A stretch of 64,000 bases of DNA from NCBI RefSeq assembly GCF_021654165.1, contig NZ_JAKFZN010000002.1, positions 177,001 through 241,000 of the forward strand, written 5' to 3'. The notes under the pieces were generated by a model. The model was not told where the DNA came from, searched no databases, and saw only the letters and a program-made list of their open reading frames with translations. The position numbers and the translations under genes were made by a program. Positions 54,415 to 63,281 of this stretch are shown piece after piece. Source of the stretch: Nereida sp. MMG025. GTDB lineage: Bacteria; Pseudomonadota; Alphaproteobacteria; Rhodobacterales; Rhodobacteraceae. Every line of letters begins with the position of its first letter. Within the stretch, counting starts at the first letter, position 1.

Positions 54415-55335
54415 CTAAGCGGCCAGCAATGCGCCTGCCTCATAGGATTTGGCAACCATGCGTGCGGCACACCAGCCGCGTGCATCGGCCTGCGCGACCA
54501 ATTCGGGGTACAGCGTTGTCAGTTCCGTGCGTGTCTCGGCATCTGCACCGGCCACCACATCGCCCAAAAACAGGCTTTCTGTCTTTGCCCCGTTTGAAAA
54601 AATCACCGAATGCTCTGGCAACAGAATATGATGATAGACCACATCGCGCTGCGGCACACGGCAGATGCGGTCACCATCCACAAGATGTTTCGCAGCCACC
54701 AGAACCTCGCTCTGGCCCATCAGCAATTCGGCGCGCCACCCTGTGATCAAAACGCGGTGGTTGGGCGACAGCAAAAGAGGCTCTGTATTGCCAATCGCAT
54801 CCGCAGCAAAGCGGATCGGCGCGAAGTTCGCCGTCGCATCCACACGCTTTTGCGCTGTCCACAATACGGGCGCAGCCGTGCCATCGGCCAGCGTCACCAG
54901 ATCACCGATTTCAAGGTCCTCAATCCTGCGCTCGCCTTGGGGGGTTGCGATAAATGTGCCAGCCACAAAACACGGCGGCCCCAGATCACCCACATCCAGC
55001 GGAATGCTGGTCGGCTCCCAATTTGCATTCACCAGCGTGCCCGTTTGCAAAACCTGCCCGTCTGTCGGCGTAAACGCACGGCCGCCACCTGCCAGATAAA
55101 AGGTAATCCCCGTGTAGGTCACATTGCCCACACCAGGCACATTCAACGTCACCGTGTCCCCCGGATACGATGCCGTCACATCCAACCCGTTGACAGAATC
55201 GCCACCGGCCGCGCCGATGTCGTTGTCGTCGTCCTGATCGGTCAGGGTGTAATTCACCACATTCATCGTCGTCCCAACGGGGGGCGGCGAAAATGGGTCA
55301 ATCAATAGGAACTGATCTGTATAATTTGTCGGCAT
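54415..55335 (-). CDS. Hint-domain protein
   Basis: A 306-residue protein. The first ~120 residues are Asp- and Gly-rich and look like a calcium-binding or adhesion-type beta domain. From residue ~125 it has a Hint (Hedgehog/intein) fold: PPCFVAGTFIATPQGERRIE, then EDLEIGDLVTLADG, VLLSPNHRVLITGWRA and HHILLPEHSVIFSNGAKTES. The Cys is the expected catalytic residue for thioester chemistry; the downstream part is not a complete intein. Such proteins are common in Rhodobacteraceae; the role is unknown. Confidence 0.85.
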   Translation of the reverse strand: MPTNYTDQFLLIDPFSPPPVGTTMNVVNYTLTDQDDDNDIGAAGGDSVNGLDVTASYPGDTVTLNVPGVGNVTYTGITFYLAGGGRAFTPTDGQVLQTGTLVNANWEPTSIPLDVGDLGPPCFVAGTFIATPQGERRIEDLEIGDLVTLADGTAAPVLWTAQKRVDATANFAPIRFAADAIGNTEPLLLSPNHRVLITGWRAELLMGQSEVLVAAKHLVDGDRICRVPQRDVVYHHILLPEHSVIFSNGAKTESLFLGDVVAGADAETRTELTTLYPELVAQADARGWCAARMVAKSYEAGALLAA

Positions 55336-55428
55336 AATCCACGCCTTTTGAAACTTTACGTAGGGGTAAAGTGCGCTCCAAAAGTGGCAGGGATTTGCCT
55401 CAATTTGTCAGGATTAAGGGTGTTTTTG

Positions 55429-55467
55429 TGTCCAACCCGGGCCAAATAGGGCACCAGATTGGACACT
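55429..55467. repeat. Eight-base inverted repeat downstream of gltB
   Basis: GTGTCCAA (55429-55436) and TTGGACAC (55460-55467) are perfect inverted repeats separated by 23 bases that contain a further GC-rich partial stem. It lies 20 bases after the gltB stop and between two minus-strand genes. No T run follows the minus-strand stem, so it may be an end-of-operon structure or an operator for the Hint-domain gene. Confidence 0.4.
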
Positions 55468-55486
55468 GTTTCACATGGGGAAACGC

Positions 55487-58400
55487 TTATTCCGCTGGGA
55501 CAGCCGTCTCTTCGATGCCCAAAGGCGCAGGCAAATGCGCCAGCATCTCTGTCGAACACACCTGCAGGAAGTTGCCCTTCTCAAGGTCCCAATGCTGCAA
55601 GATATCAGCGGCCTTGCGGCTGCCCGTTTCCGCCAGATGCCGCTCGATCAGACCTTTCATCTGGTCCTCCCAATGCTGCACCGTCACAGGGCATGTCACA
55701 AGCGTCTCCATGTTCATCAGCGCAGGCGCCTTGCCCTCAGGGTCATAAAGATAGGCCATACCGCCCGTCATCCCCGCCCCGAAGTTGGCACCGATATCGC
55801 CAAGGATCACAGCAACACCGCCGGTCATATACTCACACCCGCAGGCACCACAGCCCTCGATCACGACCTTCGCGCCCGAGTTGCGCACGGCAAAGCGTTC
55901 ACCCGCACGACCCGCCGCAAACAGATAGCCATCTGTGGCACCATAAAGCACCGTGTTGCCGATGATCGTATTCTCGTCCGCCTTCAGCGGGCTGGCCATC
56001 GGCGGGCGCACCACAATCGTGCCGCCCGACAGACCCTTGCCCACGTAATCATTGGCATCACCCGACACCTCGATCTTCAGACCAGGGGCTGCAAAAGCCC
56101 CAAGCGATTGTCCCGCAGACCCATTCAGCTTCACCGTCAGATGATCAGGCTGCAACGCATTGCGCATCCCGAAGTTCTTGACGATATGGCTGGACGTCCG
56201 TGTGCCAATGGTGCGCAACGTGTTCTGCACCGCATATTGCAACTGCATCTTCTCGCCGTCGTTCAGGAAGCGCGCGGCATCCTTCACGATCTGCGCGTCC
56301 AGCGTATCAGGCACCGCGTTGCGCGGCTTGGTGCGGTCGTATTCAATCTCGGACGCGCCATCGACAGTAATCAACAACGGGTTCAAGTCCAGATCATCCA
56401 GATGCGCCGAGCCACGGCTGACCTGCGTCAGTAGATCGGCCCGACCGATGATATCATCCATCGACCGCGCCCCGATGCTGGCCAGCCATTCACGCACTTC
56501 GGTGGCATAAAAGGTAATCAGATTCACAACCTTATCGGCATTGCCCGTGAACTTGTCGCGCAGCGCTTCGTCTTGCGTGCAGACACCGACAGGGCATGTG
56601 TTGCTCTGACACTGACGCACCATGATACAGCCCATCGCGATCAAAGCCGCCGTGCCGATGCCGTATTCTTCGGCCCCAAGCATCGCGGCCATCACAATGT
56701 CCTTGCCCGTGCGCAAACCGCCATCGGTGCGCAGGATCACACGATCCCGCAGGTTGTTCATCGACAACACCTGATGCGCTTCGGTCAGACCCATCTCCCA
56801 CGGCAGACCCGCATATTTGATCGAAGTCGCAGGCGACGCACCTGTGCCACCATTATGACCCGAAATCAAAATGACATCGGCCTTGGCCTTGGCCACACCC
56901 GCGGCAATCGTGCCAACACCGCTGCTGGCCACCAGCTTGACTGTCACCTTACAGCGCGGATTGATCTGCTTGAGGTCATAGATCAGCTGCGCCAGATCCT
57001 CGATCGAATAGATATCGTGGTGCGGCGGTGGCGAAATCAGCGTCACACCTTTGGTCGAATGACGCAGACGCGCAATCAGGTCTGTCACCTTCATGCCGGG
57101 CAACTGCCCGCCTTCACCGGGTTTCGCACCTTGGGCGACCTTGATCTCCAGCTCTTCACAGTGGTTCAGGTATTCGGCTGTCACACCAAAGCGGCCAGAC
57201 GCCACCTGCTTGATTTTCGCAGACGGGTTATCGCCATTCGGCTCTGGCACGAAATGCGCAGGGTCTTCCCCGCCTTCGCCGCTGTCGGACTTGGCCCCAA
57301 TACGGTTCATCGCCACGTTCAGCGTCTTATGTGCCTCGGGGCTCAACGCGCCAAGCGACATACCGGGTGTGACAAACCGCTTACGGATGCTTGTAATGCT
57401 TTCCACTTCCTCAATCGGAATGGCTTTGCCCATCGGCTTGATTTCCAGCAGGTCGCGCAAATGGATTGGCGGGTTGCTTTGCATCTTCTTGGAATACTGT
57501 TTCCACATCTCATACGAGGCACGGTTACAGGCCGACTGCATCATATGCATCGACTGGGCTTCCCACGCATGGGTCTCGCCCGACCGGCGCGCTTTGTAAA
57601 ATCCACCAATCGGCAACACACCTTCGTTGGCAAAGGCCTGCGCATGCACGGCCTCGGCCTTGCGCTGGATACCAATGGTGCCAATGCCCGAAATACGCGA
57701 CTGCATGCCGGGGAAGTATTCCGCACACATCGCACGTGACAGGCCCACCGCCTCAAAGTTCAGACCACCGCGATAGCTTGAGATTACGGAAATCCCCATC
57801 TTCGCCATGATCTTCAACAGACCTTGGTCAATCGCATTGCGATACCGCGCAATCGCTTCGGTCAGGGTGCAGTCCAGCAGACCCTTCTGGATGCGGTCAT
57901 TCAGGCTGTCCTCGGCCAGATAGGCGTTCACGGTTGTGGCACCACAGCCGATCAGAACCGCAAAATAATGCGGATCAATGCACTCAGCCGACCGCACATT
58001 GATCGAACAGAAGGTGCGCAGACCTTTGCGAGTCAGCCAGCTATGAATGGCACTTGTTGCCAAGATCATCGGCATCGCAACCTTGTCAGCACTCACATGC
58101 TGGTCGGTCAAAACGATATGGCCCGCACCACTGCGCACGGCATCCTCGGCCTCGGCGCGGATACGCTCCAACCCTTCGCGCAGCGCGTTCTGGCCCTTGC
58201 CAAAGGTGCAATCAATCTCGACCAGCTTGGCGTTGAAGTTGCTTTTCAGCTCCTCCCACTGGGCATTGCCCACAAACGGGCTGTCCAGAACAAGGATTTC
58301 GGTCTGGCTGCTGTCCTCATCCAACACGTTCTTGAGGTTTCCAAAACGTGTTTTCAGGCTCATCACGCGGTATTCGCGCAAACTGTCGATGGGCGGGTTG

Positions 58401-60016
58401 GTGACTTGGCTAAAGTTCTGGCGGAAGAAATGGCTCAGCGGGCGGTATTTTTCCGACAACACCGCGCTGGGGGTGTCGTCGCCCATTGATGCCAGCGCCT
58501 CTTTGCCGTCCTCCGCCATTGGCGCAAGAATTTGCTCCAGCTCTTCCACGGTGTAACCCGCCGCAATCTGACGCTGGCGCAGTTCTGCGCCCTCAAACAT
58601 CGGCTTTTCCGTCACGCCCTGCATCTTGGGTTCCAGATCATTGATCTTGCCCACCCAGTCACTGAACGGCAGCGCACGCGACAGCTTGTCTTTCATCTCT
58701 TCATCGTGGAACAGCGTGCCGTTTTTCATATCAACGGCAATCATCTGCCCCGGTCCCAAAGCGCCCTTTTCGATCACGGTCGCTTCATTGACAGGCACCA
58801 TGCCAGCCTCCGATCCCGCGATCAGCAGGCCCTCACCCGTCACAACATAGCGCATCGGACGTAGACCATTGCGGTCCAAACCCGCGCAGACCCAACGGCC
58901 ATCAGTCATCGCCAACGCAGCAGGACCATCCCATGGCTCCATCACCGAGTTGCAATAGGAATACATATCGCGCCACGCCTGCGGCAATTCCACCGCCTGC
59001 TTGGACCAGCTTTCAGGCACCAGCAACGTCTTGGCCATCGGCGCCGAGCGCCCCGAGCGCACCAGCACCTCAAACACCGCGTCCAGCGCCGCACTGTCGC
59101 TCGATCCACCCGGCACAATCGGCTTGATATCGTCCGCCATATCGCCAAACGCACCCGATGCCATGCGGATCTCGTGGCTCTTCATCCAGTTCAGGTTGCC
59201 CTTCAGCGTGTTAATCTCGCCGTTATGGGCCAACATTCGGAACGGCTGCGCCAACCACCACTGCGGGAAGGTATTCGTCGAATACCGCTGGTGATAAATC
59301 GCAAAAGCGCTTTCAAACCGCTCGTCCTGCAAATCGGGATAGAACTCGGCCACCTGCTCGGCCAGCATCATGCCCTTGTAGATGATCGAACGACACGACA
59401 GCGACGCCAGATACAGCTCTTTGACACCCGCAGCAGCCGCCGCCTTCTCAATACGGCGGCGGATCACATAAAGCTCACGCTCAAACGTTTCTTCATCCAC
59501 GCCCTTGGTGTTCGACAGAATGATCTGCTCAATCTCGGGGCGGGTCGCATTGGCCTTCTCGCCCAGACATGAAATATCCACGGGCACATGGCGCCAGCCA
59601 TAAATGTAGTAGCCCATGCGCAGCACTTCGGTTTCAACAATCGTGCGGCATGTCTCTTGCGCACCGAAATCCGTGCGCGGCAAAAACACCTGACCCACGG
59701 CAACCAATTCATCCTTGCGCGGCTTGTGGCCTGTGCGTTCAATCTGGTCATAGAAAAACGCCACGGGGATTTGCACGTGAATACCCGCACCATCGCCGGT
59801 CTTGCCATCGGCATCCACAGCACCGCGGTGCCAGATCGCTTTCAGCGCAGTAATCCCCGCCTCAACAACCGAACGCGACGCAGTGCCATCAACAGACACA
59901 ACCAGACCAACCCCACACGAAGAATGCTCTTCTTCGGTGGAATAGAGACTGTTCTCGTCCATCCATTTGCGCTTTTCTTCCTCGGCACGCGCCCAAGCAG
60001 CATCAAAATTGGTCAT
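55487..60016 (-). CDS. gltB: Glutamate synthase large subunit
   Basis: A 1509-residue enzyme that, with GltD, makes glutamate from 2-oxoglutarate and glutamine-derived ammonia using NADPH. The N-terminal glutaminase has its nucleophile Cys34 in STEEEHSSCGVGLVV, so the first 33 residues are likely a cleaved propeptide. The FMN/[3Fe-4S] synthase domain has CIMVRQCQSNTCPVGVC, which supplies the cluster cysteines, and VILISGHNGGTGASPATSIK. The C-terminal GXGXG beta-helix domain is seen near the end (IVIEGCGACGCEYMTGGVAV-type repeats). The length is standard. First gene after gltD and the inserted small gene. Confidence 0.97.
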   Translation of the reverse strand: MTNFDAAWARAEEEKRKWMDENSLYSTEEEHSSCGVGLVVSVDGTASRSVVEAGITALKAIWHRGAVDADGKTGDGAGIHVQIPVAFFYDQIERTGHKPRKDELVAVGQVFLPRTDFGAQETCRTIVETEVLRMGYYIYGWRHVPVDISCLGEKANATRPEIEQIILSNTKGVDEETFERELYVIRRRIEKAAAAAGVKELYLASLSCRSIIYKGMMLAEQVAEFYPDLQDERFESAFAIYHQRYSTNTFPQWWLAQPFRMLAHNGEINTLKGNLNWMKSHEIRMASGAFGDMADDIKPIVPGGSSDSAALDAVFEVLVRSGRSAPMAKTLLVPESWSKQAVELPQAWRDMYSYCNSVMEPWDGPAALAMTDGRWVCAGLDRNGLRPMRYVVTGEGLLIAGSEAGMVPVNEATVIEKGALGPGQMIAVDMKNGTLFHDEEMKDKLSRALPFSDWVGKINDLEPKMQGVTEKPMFEGAELRQRQIAAGYTVEELEQILAPMAEDGKEALASMGDDTPSAVLSEKYRPLSHFFRQNFSQVTNPPIDSLREYRVMSLKTRFGNLKNVLDEDSSQTEILVLDSPFVGNAQWEELKSNFNAKLVEIDCTFGKGQNALREGLERIRAEAEDAVRSGAGHIVLTDQHVSADKVAMPMILATSAIHSWLTRKGLRTFCSINVRSAECIDPHYFAVLIGCGATTVNAYLAEDSLNDRIQKGLLDCTLTEAIARYRNAIDQGLLKIMAKMGISVISSYRGGLNFEAVGLSRAMCAEYFPGMQSRISGIGTIGIQRKAEAVHAQAFANEGVLPIGGFYKARRSGETHAWEAQSMHMMQSACNRASYEMWKQYSKKMQSNPPIHLRDLLEIKPMGKAIPIEEVESITSIRKRFVTPGMSLGALSPEAHKTLNVAMNRIGAKSDSGEGGEDPAHFVPEPNGDNPSAKIKQVASGRFGVTAEYLNHCEELEIKVAQGAKPGEGGQLPGMKVTDLIARLRHSTKGVTLISPPPHHDIYSIEDLAQLIYDLKQINPRCKVTVKLVASSGVGTIAAGVAKAKADVILISGHNGGTGASPATSIKYAGLPWEMGLTEAHQVLSMNNLRDRVILRTDGGLRTGKDIVMAAMLGAEEYGIGTAALIAMGCIMVRQCQSNTCPVGVCTQDEALRDKFTGNADKVVNLITFYATEVREWLASIGARSMDDIIGRADLLTQVSRGSAHLDDLDLNPLLITVDGASEIEYDRTKPRNAVPDTLDAQIVKDAARFLNDGEKMQLQYAVQNTLRTIGTRTSSHIVKNFGMRNALQPDHLTVKLNGSAGQSLGAFAAPGLKIEVSGDANDYVGKGLSGGTIVVRPPMASPLKADENTIIGNTVLYGATDGYLFAAGRAGERFAVRNSGAKVVIEGCGACGCEYMTGGVAVILGDIGANFGAGMTGGMAYLYDPEGKAPALMNMETLVTCPVTVQHWEDQMKGLIERHLAETGSRKAADILQHWDLEKGNFLQVCSTEMLAHLPAPLGIEETAVPAE

Positions 60017-60019
60017 GGA

Positions 60020-60712
60020 TTAAGTCTCCTCTAATGGCAGGGACGACAACATCGCCCCGCAGTCATATTTCGGTGCGTCCGCAAAGAACCCCTGGTCCCC
60101 CGCACGCAAGATTTCAGCAGGCATATGGCTTGAGGGCGCAGACCCGTCAGGCCCCGCACTTTCACCAAACAAAAAGATACGAAACTCGGGGTGGATAAAC
60201 TGCCGCCCGCTGCGTTCGTCCAGCAATGTGCCATCAGGCGCAAAACTCTGATAGGCATATTCAGTGTTCAAAAGGGTTTCACCGCTCACAACCGTGGTGG
60301 CCCCTGTCAGGCGGTCAAAGCCTTTGTAGCGACGTGGCTCTTGGCCCACGTATTGCTTGGAAAACTCGTAGGTGTCGATTTTGTCGGCCAGCAGGTCCGT
60401 CACACTGGCAGGATCAGGCGCTGGCGTCAGCATGATCTCTGGCACAGGGCTTTGCGAATAGTGGGTCTCAAGCCATTGGAATTCGTGGTCCACCTTGCGC
60501 AACCGCAGCAGCCCCAAATCCGTAAACAGGGCCATCCATTTGTCACCTTCAGGCTCACCCTGACAGGTCCACAAATTCATCATCAGACAGCCGCGATACT
60601 GCACCGTCAGTTGACCTTCGCAGCCCTCGGGCGGGGTGAAATCCCCCGCAACAGCGCCAGCAGGGGCCAAAAGCCCCGCCACAAACGCGCCGATGATGGC
60701 TGTTCTGATCAT
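60020..60712 (-). CDS. Exported protein encoded between gltD and gltB
   Basis: A 230-residue protein with a signal peptide (TAIIGAFVAGLLAPAGAVA, cut before GDFTPPEGCEG) and no membrane segments after it. The mature part has conserved-looking Cys (residues about 32, 42, 50) and beta-rich stretches such as EIMLTPAPDPASVTDLLADK and FRIFLFGESAGPDGSAPSSH. It is not a recognised family. It lies in the glutamate-synthase operon, 3 bases before gltB and 116 after gltD; an exported product has no obvious link to the cytoplasmic enzyme, so either its job is regulatory or the genes share only control. Confidence 0.8.
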   Translation of the reverse strand: MIRTAIIGAFVAGLLAPAGAVAGDFTPPEGCEGQLTVQYRGCLMMNLWTCQGEPEGDKWMALFTDLGLLRLRKVDHEFQWLETHYSQSPVPEIMLTPAPDPASVTDLLADKIDTYEFSKQYVGQEPRRYKGFDRLTGATTVVSGETLLNTEYAYQSFAPDGTLLDERSGRQFIHPEFRIFLFGESAGPDGSAPSSHMPAEILRAGDQGFFADAPKYDCGAMLSSLPLEET

Positions 60713-60828
60713 CTGTTAAAACTTCCTTACTCATCCGTTCGGGTCAGAAGGGCTGACCAATCATGCCAGCCCGTGTCTGACGCATTGCCATACGCCCAGC
60801 AGACGCTAGGCCATACATCGATTTTCGG

Positions 60829-62262
60829 TTACTCCGCCGCCACTGTTGCGCTGGAATTTAAATATTCTAGCATCGCTTCGGCCGCATCACGCCCGTCCTT
60901 GATAGCCCAGACAACCAGCGACGCACCGCGCACGATATCACCCGCTGCATAGACGCCCTCAAGACTGGTCGCACCTGTCTGGAAATCGGCTTTGATGGTG
61001 CCCCAACGGGTCACTTCCAAACCGTCTGTATCCCACAGCTTCGGCAGATCCTCGGGGCTAAAGCCCAGCGCCTTGATGACCAGATCCGCGTCTTCCACGT
61101 AATCCGCGCCTTCAATCTCTTCGGGCATCTGACGGCCCGAAGCATCAGGTGCGCCCAGACGCATCTTGCTGACCATCACACCTTCAACCTTGTCGCCCTT
61201 GAACCCTTTTGGCGCGCTCAGCCAGACAAATTCAACGCCTTCTTCTTCGGCGTTCTGAACCTCACGTTGCGATCCGGGCATATTGGCGCGGTCGCGGCGA
61301 TACAGGCATTTGACGCTCTCGGCACCCTGACGAATAGACGTGCGCACACAGTCCATTGCGGTGTCACCGCCACCGATGACAACCACCTTCTTTCCAGCGG
61401 CATTCAGCGTGCCATCGTCAAATTCTTCGACGTCATCGCCAAAGCTTTTGCGGTTGCTGGCCGTCAGAAAGTCAATCGCATCCACAATGCCATCGGCACC
61501 CACGCCGGGGGCCTGCAAATCCCTTGTTTTATAGACGCCTGTGGCGATCAGAACCGCATCATGCTTGCCGCGAATGGCGTCAAAGCTGATGTCCTCGCCG
61601 ACCTTGCAATTCAGCACAAACTCAACGCCACCTTCGGCCAGCTGTTGGTTGCGGCGCATGACCACGTCCTTCTCCAGCTTGAAGCCGGGGATGCCATAAG
61701 TCAGCAGGCCGCCTGCGCGGTCATAGCGGTCATAGATGGTCACTTGCACACCTTGGCGGCGCAGCACATCAGCCGCGGCCAGACCACCGGGGCCCGCCCC
61801 GATGATGCCTACGCTCTCAGTGCGTTCATGGGCAGGTTTAATTGGCTTGACCCAACCTTCTTCCCACGCGGTATCCGTGATGTATTTTTCGACCGATCCG
61901 ATGGTGACAGTGCCGTGGCCCGATTGCTCGATCACGCAGTTGCCTTCGCACAGGCGGTCCTGCGGGCAGATGCGGCCACAGATTTCGGGGAACTGGTTGG
62001 TGGCTTGGCTGACCTCATAGGCCTCTTGCAAGCGGCCCTCTGCGGTCAGGCGCAGCCAGTCGGGGATGTTGTTGTGCAGCGGGCAGTGCGATTGGCAATA
62101 GGGCACACCGCATTGGCTGCAGCGGCTGGCCTGCTCTTCTGCCTTGGCCTCAGCGTACTCTGCATAAATCTCTTTGAAATCTTCTTTGCGTAGATTGGGC
62201 GGACGCTTCTCAGGCATGTCCCGCTCAACTTGCGTAAACTTCAACATCTTCTGCTTGGCCAT
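60829..62262 (-). CDS. gltD: Glutamate synthase small subunit
   Basis: A 477-residue FAD and iron-sulfur protein that feeds NADPH electrons to GltB. It has the N-terminal cysteine clusters SRCSQCGVPYCQSHCPLHNN and FPEICGRICPQDRLCEGNCV, the FAD motif VGIIGAGPGGLAAADVLRRQ near residues 148-167, and the NADPH motif VVVIGGGDTAMDCVRTSIRQ near 289-308. The start is ATG 62262 (MAKQKMLKFTQ); an upstream frame is not supported. First gene of the operon; its promoter lies in the 215 bases before uppP. Confidence 0.97.
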   Translation of the reverse strand: MAKQKMLKFTQVERDMPEKRPPNLRKEDFKEIYAEYAEAKAEEQASRCSQCGVPYCQSHCPLHNNIPDWLRLTAEGRLQEAYEVSQATNQFPEICGRICPQDRLCEGNCVIEQSGHGTVTIGSVEKYITDTAWEEGWVKPIKPAHERTESVGIIGAGPGGLAAADVLRRQGVQVTIYDRYDRAGGLLTYGIPGFKLEKDVVMRRNQQLAEGGVEFVLNCKVGEDISFDAIRGKHDAVLIATGVYKTRDLQAPGVGADGIVDAIDFLTASNRKSFGDDVEEFDDGTLNAAGKKVVVIGGGDTAMDCVRTSIRQGAESVKCLYRRDRANMPGSQREVQNAEEEGVEFVWLSAPKGFKGDKVEGVMVSKMRLGAPDASGRQMPEEIEGADYVEDADLVIKALGFSPEDLPKLWDTDGLEVTRWGTIKADFQTGATSLEGVYAAGDIVRGASLVVWAIKDGRDAAEAMLEYLNSSATVAAE

Positions 62263-62477
62263 AGGAACCACTCCATTCATCCCACCCGCCCCGTCTATGC
62301 CAAGCTGAAGTCGAAGAAAAGGCAGAAATACTGACCTATTTGCAGAAAGTTCATTGGGGCCGCGCACAGCAGGCGCAACATATTGAGTATTAAAGGTCCG
62401 TATCGGCCATAAATTAGGACGTTACCTTGTGAATCCAATAAGTTATGGTCCGCGCGAAAAACATCGCTTGGGGTCGC

Positions 62478-63281
62478 ATGTCTCTGTTCCATCTCTTTCT
62501 TGTCGCCGTCATTCAAGGCGTGACAGAGTTTTTGCCCGTTTCGTCAAGCGGTCATCTGATTCTTTTGCCTGCTCTGACAGGGATGCAGGATCAGGGCCAG
62601 ACGATCGATGTTGCGGTCCATGTTGGGACTCTTGTCGCCGTTGTCTTGTATTTCTGGCGCGATGTGAAACTGGCACTTGGCGGAATCCCACGGTTGCTTG
62701 TGGGCAAGATCGACACCCAAGGCGCGCGACTGGCCTTTCTTTTGTTGATCGCCACCATTCCCGTTATCGTGATTGGCGCTGTGCTCCATGCCACTGAGCT
62801 TGATTTGATGATGCGTGGCGTGGCCCTTGTCGGATGGACAATGATCATCTTCGGGGTCGTGCTTTACATAACAGATCAACGTGGCGCTTCAGTGAAAACC
62901 GATGCTGACTGGAGCGTGAAGGACGCAATCATCCTTGGCCTTTGGCAGGCGCTTGCGCTTGTGCCAGGCACGTCGCGGTCTGGCGCAACAATCAGCGGCG
63001 CCCGTATGTTGGGCTACACCCGCGAAGATGGCGCAAAGCTCGCTATGCTAATGTCTATCCCCACAATCATCGCAAGCGGCACGCTTTTGGGCGCAGAGGT
63101 CGCGGGCCACGCAAATCTTGCGCTGGCGCGTGATGGTGCGATTGCCGCCGCGTTCTCTTGTATCGCGGCGTTACTTGCGCTTGTGCTGATGATGCGACTG
63201 CTCAAAACGGTTAGCTTTACACCTTACGTGATTTACCGTTTAGCGCTTGGCACGATCCTTCTGGTCTACGCTTATGCCTAG
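62478..63281 (+). CDS. uppP: Undecaprenyl-diphosphate phosphatase (bacitracin resistance)
   Basis: A 267-residue inner-membrane enzyme that turns undecaprenyl diphosphate into the phosphate, recycling the lipid carrier of the cell wall. The two active-site regions are GVTEFLPVSSSGHLILLPAL near residues 14-33 and ALVPGTSRSGATISGARML near 159-177, with the catalytic Glu, Ser, Gly-Thr-Ser-Arg-Ser-Gly and Arg. About eight helices. ATG 62478 begins MSLFHLFLVAVIQG. Its stop overlaps the convergent truncated gene by 4 bases. Confidence 0.96.
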   Translation: MSLFHLFLVAVIQGVTEFLPVSSSGHLILLPALTGMQDQGQTIDVAVHVGTLVAVVLYFWRDVKLALGGIPRLLVGKIDTQGARLAFLLLIATIPVIVIGAVLHATELDLMMRGVALVGWTMIIFGVVLYITDQRGASVKTDADWSVKDAIILGLWQALALVPGTSRSGATISGARMLGYTREDGAKLAMLMSIPTIIASGTLLGAEVAGHANLALARDGAIAAAFSCIAALLALVLMMRLLKTVSFTPYVIYRLALGTILLVYAYA

